The notes below the pieces were generated by a model, which was not told the DNA's origin, did not search any database, and was given only the letters and a program-made list of their open reading frames with translations. Both the position numbers and the translations under genes were made by a program. Shown piece after piece: positions 1 to 11,300 of a DNA stretch of 64,000 bases. The first letter of the stretch is position 1. Each line of letters begins with the position of its first letter. Source of the stretch: Cercis canadensis (taxonomy: Eukaryota; Streptophyta; Magnoliopsida; Fabales; Fabaceae); contig QAOA01003736.1 of assembly GCA_003255065.1 (NCBI GenBank), positions 1,515,211 through 1,579,210 of the forward strand, given 5' to 3'.

Positions 1-3000
1 TCAACCACTTACTTAATTTCTATTAGAGTTTGAGATTGACAAGTTTTATCATTGCACCTAGACAACTTGAAGAATAATAACATTTGCCTAAGTTTTATAC
101 TTGTAATTCTAAAATAGACTGTTTTATCATATAAAAATTTATTAATAGATTAGCAAACAATGGACAACTGAGTAATATGTGATTAGAAAACTAATTAAGA
201 TCTGAACCAATGATTGAAGTATATAATTACTGACTAAACAAAATGTTCGAACTATTGAAGGTAGATTAAGGGGTAGGTTAGGATGCAGCATATACTATAT
301 ATAACTTGAATCAGTTTGGTGGAACAGAAAATCAAACAAGATCTCATGCGCACTTTCATTTGCATATCTTGTTTTTCCCAGTTTGGAAAAAACGATGAAA
401 AGTATGATAGTGCAAAAAATATATGCATGCATGCTTCCGGTCAAGGTTTATCATATAGATGCATGCTGGCCCAAGGTTTCCTCTCAAAGTAGTGACATTT
501 AATTACTTTTCTATTTGGCAGTGCCATTGGAATTGACACTGAAAGGGAATATTATCATTGAAAACTTAAAATCTATGATCGAATTACAATTGTCATCTAT
601 ATATCTTCTTTATAATTGATATTTTTTGTCCTATAGAGATGGACAAACGATTTATAATAACTTGATTCTGCTAGCCAGTAAACGAAAATCAAGTATTAAT
701 TACGCAAAAATAACGTTGATGTGATATATCCTCCTTAGGAACACTACAACTGTTTTTTTTTACTTATGAACCAGCATGGTTTATCCCCCCTTAATTGCCA
801 AGGCCCAAGAGTTTAGTTGTGGCCATTTTCATAGAAAAGGATAGTTAGAGATTGTTCTAGAAAAATATAATGCTATCTTTATATTAAATAGTTTAAAACA
901 AGTGACATAATTTAGACTTATACTTATTTTCACTTTTGTCTGTATATATAAACAACTATGCAGTGTCACAAAGTACGAAAAGCTAGCAACTCATGTGCAA
1001 TAACATGTTTCTTCTAAAAATGGTTAGTGGCACACACTTTTGGGTTAGGGATTAAGTAAAGTTGGGACCCAAATGAAGCATAAAAGCTAGGGAAGAGGGA
1101 TTGGACATAAAGATGAGGTTGTCATGCAACATGGTTGTGCAGGTAAATATTATAATGCTTCTCTATATTTGAGTAGCATGTACGAAGTATTTGTTGAGCA
1201 TGATGACTATGCATTGTATTTTATGATTGAACCTAAAAAGGGGGTTTAGAGCCTTATCCATGTGCTTAGATAGGGCAATAGAGAGAGCTTTTTGGTTAGC
1301 CAATTGCTCAAAGCACAAGCTTTGCACTTTCTCGGCTTCTGCTAGGCCATGTAGATCGGTATTGATTCTATTTGGGTGAGTGGGCTAGCAAGATGGGCCA
1401 TGGTAGGTAGTGCCGTGAGAAAGCAAACACTATAATAATAATGGTAATAATAATACGCAAGTAGAAAAGCCGAATCTGAAAAAAGTTGCCGTGGTTTTTT
1501 TTTATTTTTATTTGGTGGGTAATTGGGAGTGGGCTGGACCACAATTGATTAAATCCCTAATTGTCAAAGGAGGTAGGAGACAGAGCAATCTCTATCAACA
1601 AGCATTGCCCTATTAGTATAGCTTTCCAAGCCCGCGTCAACCAAGGCCCCGTTATCAATAGGGAAAAAGTTGGGGGAACTCTTGGTTTGAGGTCTATCAG
1701 ATTAATTTCACTTTAACTGTACCTACAAATTTCTCATGAGCTTTGATGACAAGTTGTTGTAATGTTATAAATGTAATTAAAATGACCTATGTGTAGTTTA
1801 TGATATAGAAAAATCTTTTTTTTTTTGGTTGCTAAAACGTTAAATTAAAATAGTTTTCTTAATTTTTTTAAAATAAGAAGAAATACTTGTTTAATTTCGT
1901 CAAAGTTCATGTGAAGTTATTGCATTTTAATCTAAACTTAGTGTGAAATCGGATTTGTAAAAAGAAAATGAATTTACTTATGAACAAGGGATGCGTTATC
2001 TTCTTTCTATAATGCAGATTTTAATGAAATAAAAAGTTTTTTTTATTACATTAAATAAAGAAACTTTACACTCGCATTGTTCGATAACAAAATTAATCTT
2101 AATCACCCAAAATATTAGTTCTAGTCGACGATTTGAGTTTAGAAGTGACAAAGATTGTATACGTCCAATAATTTAGTAGCAAAAATGGAAAATGGATATT
2201 TTTCAATAGTTGAGCATTTATCTTTTATCACAGATATTTAGTGTTCAAATCTCATTGAAAAGAAATGGGGTAAAATTTTGAGAGAGACTAGACTACTCTT
2301 TTATTGTGTAGCCTTTAGTTAAAATAAATAAAATTACATAAGATATTTCCTCAAATTATTGAAGAGTTTTATTTAATTATTAAAAATAAAAAAAAGTGCT
2401 TCACCTAGAGAACTTACCTAACAAGTATTGCAAGTGGTAAATAAAGGAAACAATCAGTAGTGATAATTATGCAAATGAATTTGATAGAAAATTAACAAGA
2501 GTTATTCTATGTTGAAACTTAAAGTTAAAAATAAAAAAAAAATAAAAAATTAATGCGGATCATGAACATGATTAATGTTTATAATGAAAGGTAAAAAGAT
2601 TAGTGTGGCTCCACCCCCCATAGTTGATTCCGAGATAGTGTGGTTTGAACTAAACCAGATAAAACAAAATGATTGATATTATCTATGGTAATTGATGATT
2701 AGCTGTGGTGATATCATTTTCTTAATCAACAGTATTGCCATTAATTAATTAATTAAATAAAGGTGAAATTACTATGGTGCGTAATTGAAAACATGTAGCC
2801 ACTTGAGCATCTCTCAGTTACTCTTATTTCCATTCCAAAAGAAGACCGAATAATTAAATAAGCATCGATAATCACCAGGTGAGTGAATGGGCTCAGGGCC
2901 CCTGAAGAGCACTTACCTGCCACCGACAACTTCAAACGCACCACTCAGGAAGGCTTTTAGTTCCTGGGCCTTCTGCTTTTATTTTCAACAATTTATTTGG

Positions 3001-4089
3001 TAGGAAGTAAAATGATTGTTTTTTTTACAAAAAAAAAAGACTATTTGATTTTAAATATAAAAAAGTTTAATTTAATTTTTCTTGTATCATCGAAATATTT
3101 AAATTTTTTATATTATATAATTATTCTATTTATTTTTAAATATAATAATTATGTATATATAAATAAAATAAACATGTAACAGAAAAAAAATTATATTAGA
3201 TTGAAGCAAATTCCTTTTTTTAACCTGAAAACTGAAATAAAATAGTAAATATTAGCTATTTATTTTTATTTTAATTAGATTAATTTAAGTTTTAATTATA
3301 CTAATGCTAAATTATTTTAAGTTTTTATATGACTAAAATTTTCTACAATTCTATACCGTTAGCGTTGTTTCAGCATTGAAAAATCACATCTCATTTCGTA
3401 GTGGATGAAAGACACAAAATATAAATTAAAAAACAAGGAAAGTCAGAATATTACTCGGTCATGACTAGATGCCTCGTCAGTAGGGCCCACTATTTGCCTC
3501 GGGATGTGATTCCACGTAACGTTGAGTCATGTTGATCTACCACCACTGTTGTTTATTACAAAGTTAATCCTCAAGGAACCACATATTTACATTGCAACCC
3601 CTATTCTAAAGCCCAAATTGGTAAATCTACGCGTGCCAGTGTCTGGCGTAAATTCAACAATGGATGGATGGAACCTGAAATTAAGATAAGGATTAACGTA
3701 GCAATCCAACTTGTAAAGTCTTGAAGAAAATAGTGAATAAATAAATAAAGGGTCGGTGGGAAAAAATCCAAATTTGACTTTCTCAAAATTGGAAAATAAT
3801 AATATCCTATGTGAATATTACCCGAATCTATCACTGTCTTTAACAATTTTAAACAAGTTTAGTTTATAAATGATTGGAGTGTGATGTACAAGCATGCAAT
3901 GGGAGCGTGGGGCTTTGATTCTAAACGTCATTGATAGTATCATACTAGCATTTTAAGATTTTCTGAACGTTTCTTTTGAGCTGAAATTAGAAGGATAGAA
4001 AGGTAGGGTTTGAAGGACAAAAATCCTATTTTATTTTCAGTTGAGGACTCCAAGCTTCCAAATTCCCCGGCAAGGACTTTTATGTTGGA
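1..4089. other. Intergenic AT-rich DNA, no gene seen
   Basis: No open frame here reads like a plant protein. The longest frames are 60-80 codons, low in complexity or crossing homopolymers. The stretch holds poly-A and poly-T runs and one copy of a dispersed repeat near 2205-2315 that reappears inverted near 27245-27330. The right end carries the MIOX promoter. Confidence 0.7.
2205..2315. repeat. Dispersed repeat, copy 1
   Basis: Read on the minus strand, this segment contains a stretch like AGGCTACACAATAAAAGAGT followed by a TAGTCT-CTCTC block, then a CCATTTC-TTCAAT block. The same order of words recurs on the plus strand near 27245-27330. The match is patchy, as expected for an old non-autonomous element. 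No terminal repeats were settled. Confidence 0.4.
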
Positions 4090-4090
4090 C

Positions 4091-4098
4091 TATATATA
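4091..4098 (+). promoter_or_regulatory. TATA box of the MIOX gene
   Basis: A perfect TATATATA lies 110 bases before the MIOX ATG. That spacing leaves room for a transcription start near 4120-4130 and a 5' leader of about 80 bases. The leader is pyrimidine-rich (TTTCTTTTTCTTTC near 4140), which is usual for plant leaders. Confidence 0.6.
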
Positions 4099-4207
4099 CC
4101 CCCTTTGACATTGCCTGCTGCCACATCCATTCACAAGCATTTCTTTTTCTTTCTTTTGTTTACTCTTTCCGTGTTTCTGGCATTACGCTGCTTCGGTACA
4201 GAACAAA

Positions 4208-6910
4208 ATGACTATCCTCATTGAGCAACCTGAGCTTGGTATAATCTTTTTTCTTTTTTTAATTTAAAAAAAATCCTCATTCTTTTGGTTTTAATTGCTT
4301 GGTTCAATAACAAGTAGCTAAGATAATATAGTATACGCTTTGCAGTGTCGGAAATTGATGAGAAAAGTCTCCATTATGAGGAAAGCAATGAGCTTGTATT
4401 GGATGGTGGATTTCTGTTGCCAAAGCTTGTCTCACAGAATGGGTTTTTAGTCCCAGAAAACAATTCATTCGGCCAATCCTTCAGGTTAGAATTCCACTTT
4501 TTTGTTTGGTTCAAGTATTTTTCAGAAATGGGCCCTAAATGGGTCCTATGCAATCTAAATGGGCCTGTAACCCAAAACGAGTAACATGGGCCATTATTTG
4601 GTTTGGCAGAGATTACGATGCAGAAAGCGAAAGACAAGTGGGCGTGGAAGAATTGTATAGGCTACAGCACATAAACCAAACATACGACTTTGTAAGTTGT
4701 GACTTGTAGAAGAGAAATATTAAAGTAATGTTATGGAATGGTGATATTAAAGAATGAAATAATTTGATTTTGATGGTAAATGCAATGCAGGTGAAGAGGA
4801 TGAGGGAGGAGTATGGTAAATTGGATAAAATAGAAATGGGGATATGGGAATGTTGTGAGCTGCTGAATGATGTGGTTGATGATAGTGACCCTGACTTGGA
4901 TGAACCTCAAATTCAGCATTTATTGCAATCGGCTGAAGCCATCAGAAAAGACTATCCTCATCAGGATTGGCTGCATTTGACCGCTCTCATTCATGGTATA
5001 TATATAAATTAGGAGACTATGGAAATGTTATGTTATAATCTCTTATCCATATGCACAATTCACCCATCCTCCCCTCCTTTTCTTTACTTAATTTTGGGTC
5101 CCATTCCATACACAAATGAATACCTTAAAGAAAAAAAAAAAAAAAAGAATACCTTCAATCAAAACAGATCTGACTAATTAATCTTTGCTGCTTTTAGATC
5201 TTGGAAAGATTCTTTTACTTCCTGGCTTTGGTGAGCTTCCTCAATGGGCAGTTGTCGGTGAGTATAGTACTAGTTCCTTCAATCTTATGTATGTGAATGT
5301 GTTTTTTCTTATAAACAGCAAAATTAAAATTTTTAATTAGAGATATGATATAATAGAAATTTAAATTTGAAATTTTCTGACTTAATTTTAATTTCTGCTT
5401 TAATTTACGTATATGTGATTGCTTTTTATTTTATTCAATTTTAGACTTTTCTCACATACTAAAGAGGCATGTGATACTTTTTTGACGTGGTAGCATAATA
5501 GTTATTGATATGAAAAGTGACTAATTTTAACTATTCAAAATAAATAGCCAAGATTACATAATTNTCTCACATACTAAAGAGGTATGTGATACTTTTTTGA
5601 CGTAGTAACATAATAGTTATTGATATGAAAAGTGACTAATTTTGACTATTCAAAATAAATAGCCAAGATTACATAATTTTATATCAACGATTGTTATACT
5701 GTTACATAAAAAAATGTATCATATATCTCTAATAGAATCTCCTTTTAATTTTAGTATTTATTTGGGAATTCAATTAAACTTATTTTAATTAATGAGAATG
5801 TTGCAGGAGACACATTTCCTCTAGGCTGCGCTTTTGATGAATCAAATGTTCACCACAAGGTATTTGTCACACCAATTTGTGATATTGGTTCTTAATTAAT
5901 GATCAACTAAGACAGTGATTTAATTTGATTGCAGTATTTTAAGGAGAACCCAGATTATAAGAATGGCTCTTATAACACTAAAAACGGTATCTATAAAGAA
6001 GGATGTGGGCTAGACAACGTAATGATGTCATGGGGGCATGATGACTACATGTATTTGGTGAGTCTATACACTCTATATACTTGTATAATACTTGTGAAAT
6101 TTATAAAATTTTAGGCACAATTACAAAGGCATGTAATAGAAGAGGATCTGATAAATGGTGGTGCGTTAAAATGTGAAGGTTGCAAAGGAAAATGGCAGCA
6201 CTCTACCTTCAGCAGCATTGTTCATCATCCGATATCACTCTTTCTATCGTAAGCACTAAGCAATCTCGTTAAGTTGTACTAAAAATATAAATATAAATAT
6301 AAATATAATTTAATGAGTTCAACATGTAATCTTGCAGCTTTGCATAAAGAAGGAGGCTACACACACTTGATGAATGAAGAGGATGTTGNCTACCTTCAGC
6401 AGCCTTGTTCATCATCCGATATCACTCTTTCTATCGTAAGCACTAAGCAATCTCGTTAAGTTGTACCAAAAATATAAATATAAATATAATTTAATGAGTT
6501 CAACATGTAATCTTGCAGCTTTGCATAAAGAAGGAGGCTACACACACTTGATGAATGAAGAGGATGTTGAGAATTTGAAGTGGCTAAAAATCTTCAAGTA
6601 ATTAATTAGCGTCTTTTTAAATTTCTCTTGGTTTATCTTCACATATGCAACTGTTGATTGACACGTGTAACTGATGAATGATATTTTTCAGCAAATATGA
6701 TCTATACAGCAAGAGCAAAGTTCGAGTTGATATCGAGAAAGTTAAGCCATACTATCTATCCCTAATACAGAAGGTGAGCGCTCAAATCAATTCCTATAAT
6801 CTCAGAGTTGCTCAATTTCATTATTGCCTTTCTCTTTTCCTTTTCTTCGTGCTTGTTTATTTTATTTTGCTTTGTGTTTGCAGTACTTCCCAGCCAAAGT
6901 CAGATGGTGA
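4208..6910 (+). CDS. MIOX: Inositol oxygenase (MIOX)
   Basis: This enzyme opens myo-inositol with O2 to D-glucuronate in the cytosol, feeding UDP-glucuronate and cell-wall sugar synthesis. Exons: 4208-4238, 4346-4484, 4610-4691, 4791-4995, 5198-5257, 5807-5859, 5935-6057, 6179-6248, 6519-6597, 6692-6773, 6884-6910. They total 951 nt, or 316 residues, the usual plant length. All six di-iron ligands of the family are visible: H127, the HD pair H152-D153 (LIHDLGK), H225 (WGHDDY), H251 (RYHSFYP) and D284 (NKYDLY). The C-terminus YFPAKVRW is typical. Two assembly duplications fall inside the gene: one in intron 5 (N at 5564), and one that repeats most of exon 8 and the start of exon 9 (N at 6389). 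The model uses the first copy of exon 8 and the second copy of exon 9, because exon 9 is cut by the N in the first copy. Confidence 0.96.
5450..5678. repeat. Direct duplication around N at 5564
   Basis: Bases 5450-5563 and 5565-5678 are the same 114-base segment, separated only by one N. They differ at a few SNPs, for example GGCATGTG/GGTATGTG and GACGTGGTAGC/GACGTAGTAAC. The repeat lies inside MIOX intron 5. It is best read as two haplotype ends that the assembler failed to merge. Confidence 0.85.
5570..5745. mobile_element. MITE-like inverted repeat in MIOX intron 5
   Basis: After discounting the N-flanked duplication, the intron holds an imperfect hairpin. The left arm (about 5575-5627, containing ATGTGATACTTTTTTGACGT) is matched in inverted order by the right arm (about 5680-5735, ATGATACATTTTTTTATGTA on the other strand), at roughly 70 percent. 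There is no coding capacity. The shape suggests a MITE remnant of undetermined superfamily. Confidence 0.45.
6203..6569. repeat. Direct duplication around N at 6389
   Basis: Bases 6203-6388 and 6390-6569 repeat the same part of MIOX: most of exon 8, intron 8 and the start of exon 9. The copies differ by a synonymous A/C SNP (GCA versus GCC), a T/C SNP and one AAATAT repeat unit, so they look like two alleles joined by an N. A gene predictor could wrongly duplicate an exon here. Confidence 0.88.
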
Positions 6911-8367
6911 ACCTTCAACTCTAAGATAAGATGCAGGAGATATCGGATGTTGATTATGACACCGAGCGATCCATGTACAAAATTGTTATAGTGCTTTCAA
7001 TTTGTGATTCAAATTTCAATAATATTGTATTGCCAATAATGTTCTCATTGCCCCTCCTTGTAATTTATTTTATTCCATTTTCATAATAAAAATCTTCAGT
7101 TTATTTACATTGAAGCAATCTATGGGTCAAACTGATATTTACATGTGTCCAAACACCAAAAAAAAAAACCATCTTGTATAATTGAAGCAATCTTTGGTTA
7201 GAGTTGAGGTAATAATAATAATCTTTGAATTTTATAAAGATGAAAAGAGTCCGGATGCAAATGCAAGTATGTCTTAATAAAATGATTTACTCAATACTAA
7301 ATAATTTGTAATTGAGTGATATTGATATCGTTGTTATCAGATTTATAAATTATGTGTATTCAAATTTAAAATTGTAACTAAAGAAAAAAATTATTCAATT
7401 AAATTTAACCGTTAAGATTTATATATGTTGAAAAATCCACTTCACTATAATAAGATATCACCATTTTTTTTATTTTATAAAATGCCATAACTATTCTTTC
7501 TAAAGAACAAAATGCTAATTTTTATTTTTTCTCTGGAATTGAAACTTTTTTCATTTCCCTGCTTTAGATTTATTTTTGTCAACTCTCTTCTTCATATTAA
7601 GTTACAGTTGTACATGCTTTTACCTTTTTGTCTGGGACAGAAGTTTCAGATTTCGTTGGGTGAGATACATGGGTCATGATCATGGATCATATTTGCTTGG
7701 ATGAGTAATTTGGGCCGGGCCTAAGTTTGGACCGGATCGACAATTCTATGTTTGATCGAAGGTCAAGGCTCGTGTTATATTTATTTCAGCCCAAAAAAGG
7801 GCATGTATTCAGTATTCTGCAGCTAGCCTTGTTGGGCTTGCGTGTTTTATCAGATGAATTATGAAGCAAGTTTTTCCCCAAAAAAACAAAGGAAAGAGAA
7901 ACGCAGACCGTAGCCCTTGACATCAGGGATTCAGGGTCGAGACAAAAGCAATAAAAAACAAAGATAAACAAAAATGCACACGTGCTACGCGCAGGTGCTG
8001 CCGCATTCCGCCACCTGTTCGCATTCTCAGCTTCTCTGTCAGTGCTCTGTTGCTTTTCTCTTTTGACATGCTTTGTTTTGTTTTGTTACCAATTCTACTT
8101 TCCCAGAAATTCATCTCATTGGGACACAGGGGCCTCTGCTTTTTCTTCTTCTTCTTCTTCTTCTTCTCTGTTAAGATTTCTCCGTCCTCATTCTAAATCA
8201 TTCCTCAAACCTCGCTCCCAAACTCCTACATGAAATATCACACCACAAATCTCCAGAAAACTGTTTTTTCCCTCTCAAATTTAGGTTTTAATTTTGCTCT
8301 AAACCCTATACAATTCTTACTGATTGACAATAACCTTCCATCCCTGTTACGAGTGTAGCCTTTTTTA
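6911..8367. other. MIOX 3' region and promoter of the next gene
   Basis: The first part should hold the MIOX 3' UTR and poly-A signals. Around 7700-7740 there are GGGCC-type words. The segment just before 8368 is a pyrimidine-rich leader that includes a CTT microsatellite. The frames across 7780-8230 are low in complexity and resemble no known protein. Confidence 0.5.
8143..8167 (+). repeat. CTT microsatellite in a likely 5' leader
   Basis: Eight CTT units occur about 200 bases before the ATG of the glycine-rich membrane protein gene. Pyrimidine-rich tracts like this are common in plant 5' UTRs. A role in expression is possible but cannot be read from the sequence. Confidence 0.8.
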
Positions 8368-11300
8368 ATGGCTGAAACTCCTTATAGCTTGTATTCTTTC
8401 ATTCTAACAATTTTGGCCCCTTTCATACTGGATTGTGGTTTCTGTGTTGGTTTAGAGAATGAATTCTCCATTATCGGTATGGATTTTGACTCATTATACA
8501 GCGATTATACTCCTCCTTCGCCTCCTCCACCTCCACCCCTGCCTCACCCTCCCTCCCTTTCCTGTCAAGAGGATCTTCTGGGAACTGGGTCTCTCAACAC
8601 CTCCTGTGACCTCAATTCTAGCTTGGTTTTCGATAAAGATGTGTACATAGAAGGAAAAGGAAGTTTACATATACTTCCCAGTGTAAATTTGAGCTGCCCT
8701 GTATTGGGTTGCTCGATTTTAATTAACATAAGCAGGGAATTCATTTTAGACACTAGTGCAATGATAATTGCCGGGACGGTTACAGTGATATCCCAGAATG
8801 CAAGTTTGCTTGGTGGGTCAGCGGTAAATGTTACTGGGTTAGCAGGTGCACCCCCTCCACAGACTAGTGGGACACCCACGGGAACTCAAGGTTCGGGTGG
8901 AGGGCATGGTGGAAGAGGTGCTAGTTGTGTGACTGATAATACTAAGCTTCCAGATGATGTTTGGGGTGGGGATGCATATTCTTGGTCCTCACTGGATGAG
9001 CCATCGAGTTATGGAAGTAAGGGCGGGACCACTAGTAAAGAAGAGAGTTATGGTGGGGAAGGAGGTGGGAGAATCAAGTTCGAAATAACAGATTCCATTG
9101 AGGTCTCTGGGGATCTTTTAGCCAATGGAGGAGAGGGTGGAATCAAGGGTGGAGGAGGTTCTGGTGGCAGCATTTTTATTATAGCTCATAGAATGTAATT
9201 ATATCTTCCTTGCAACTTTAATAGCGCTACTGCCAATTGAGTTTTATGATCATTTGTCTATGAGCGAGTTAATTAATCTTATTGAGGTCAATTTTTGTGA
9301 GTAAATACTTTGCCTTTGGTAATTACTAATTATCATATGCTATTTTAGTTGTTCTTTTTTGGGCTTAAATGCATATGAAGGAGAGTCACATATCCTCTTG
9401 TGGTTGCTCATTTTATTCTTGTAAGTTCTTTAGACTGCTGGTGGGCAACCTTATCTTAGAATGGTGGCATAGACAAAAACTAAATATGAAGTAGCGTGCC
9501 TGCAACTCTGTGTTGGTAGATAATGGGATCTGAGGGTAGTTAATCATCATCCACAAAACTTTGTGCCTCTGTGGGTATTAGTTAATTTTGAGAAGAAAAA
9601 AAAAGAGATTTAATATGAATAAATTCATTGTAGACATCTTTTATGTTAGCGAGCAATCCTGTTGGTGGGTGTTGCTCCCATGATCTCACCCTTTCACTCT
9701 GGTATTCAAACTTCTAAGGGCAAGGAGGTACATTAAACCAAAAGGTCATCAACATTAGGGTCATTGTAGATGCTGTTCTGTGCTTTTTTGTTATATAGTA
9801 GTATTTATTTATAAAATATGTTTAGTGTTTCATGGTGGCATTTTGTAAAGACTGAGATTTAATGAAAAATAAATAATTAGAAAGGTAAAACTAGTATTAG
9901 GATAAGACAGTAGAGCACAAACCCTTGTTACTTACACATGGAATAGTAAGATAAGTGCTTGTAAAGTTTGGGACCTTGTCATCAAGCAGATCATTACCAG
10001 CCACTGAAAATCAGTCATTCTGCATCTGCTAAAAGAATTATCTTATTTGGGACGTAGTAGTTGCTGTGTATAATTTACCAATCGTCAGTAGATATGCAAA
10101 ATTTAATTCTCTAATTTTTTGGTTCTGGTGAGGGATGTCAAGGGAGTGTTTGCAGTGCAATGCATGTAATTGAATAATCTTCAATAAGCAAATATTAACA
10201 AACATGAGACATCCCTTTTGTGAGCTACTTCTATTCTCTAATTCCCCGTGTAATTTCAGACTGCTTTGGCTAGGAAAAGATTTTGCAACTCATCATTTCC
10301 TTTGTGAAGTGCAGGACTGGAAATGGCAGGATCACTGCTACCGGAGGTAATGGATTTGCTGGGGGTGGAGGTGGAAGAGTTTCAATCAATGTCTTCAGCA
10401 GACATGACAATACGAAGTTCTTTATTCATGGTGTGGCACTGATTATTTTTTAGAGCATGGAATTTTCATGACCTTTTTCTCAATCTCTCTTCCCCCTCCC
10501 CCTTAAATTAAATTCTAAAGAATATCTTTGTTATCACGGGTGAAAAATTATTTACTGAAAGAAAAATGTGCTCATTCATGATACAGAAAGCTTGTTCTGT
10601 TGTTTGCAGGAGGAAGGAGTCTTGGGTGTTCTGACAACTCAGGTGCTGCAGGGACATATTATGATGCAGTTCCTCGTAGTCTTATTATTTGCAATCATAA
10701 CTTGTCCACACAGACTGATACACTTCTGTTGGAATTTCCTAAGCTTCCTCTGTGGACAAATATTTATGTTCAGAATCATGCCAAGGCATTGGTTCCTTTA
10801 TATTGGAGTCGTGTTCAGGTGATTGAAGTACTGAGCCTGTTGCCCCTTGTTAAATTAAAATATGTATATTTTTGTATTACTGGAGCTTCAAAGTAAGTCT
10901 AAGCTATATGATTTTGAGGACTACATTTTATGTTTCTTGACTTCATCTTTCATATCGTTATAAATTGAGATTTGAAGGGTATCATTAATACTAAGTGTTT
11001 TCATTAACTATACAATGTTAATCCATTCTGCAGGTTGGTGGAGTAATTCGTTTGACTTGTGGTGCAGTTTTAAGTTTTGGACTTGCTCATTATAGTTCAT
11101 CAGCATTTGAGTTAATGGCAGAAGAGCTTCTAATGAGTGACTCTGTCATCAAGGCAAGTAGAATGCATTTTTTTTGCAAAGAAGTATTTTGGATCCTTAC
11201 TTCAAAGTATTAATAACGCCTTCACATTGTTTTTTGTCTCTTTTTTTTTCTGTTTTCCTTTTTTGAATTAGATATACGGAGCTCTTCGTATGTCTGTCAA

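Noticed and set aside
1342..1542. Minus-strand frame of 66 codons
   Set aside because: It ends in a Lys/Asn run and a Tyr/His run made by simple repeats, with no family resemblance.
4374..4637. Antisense frame across MIOX exons 2-3
   Set aside because: Shadow of the real sense exons; it crosses their splice borders.
7982..8233. Ser-rich 83-codon frame before the glycine-rich gene
   Set aside because: Most of it is the CTT repeat read as Ser. It lies in the likely 5' leader.
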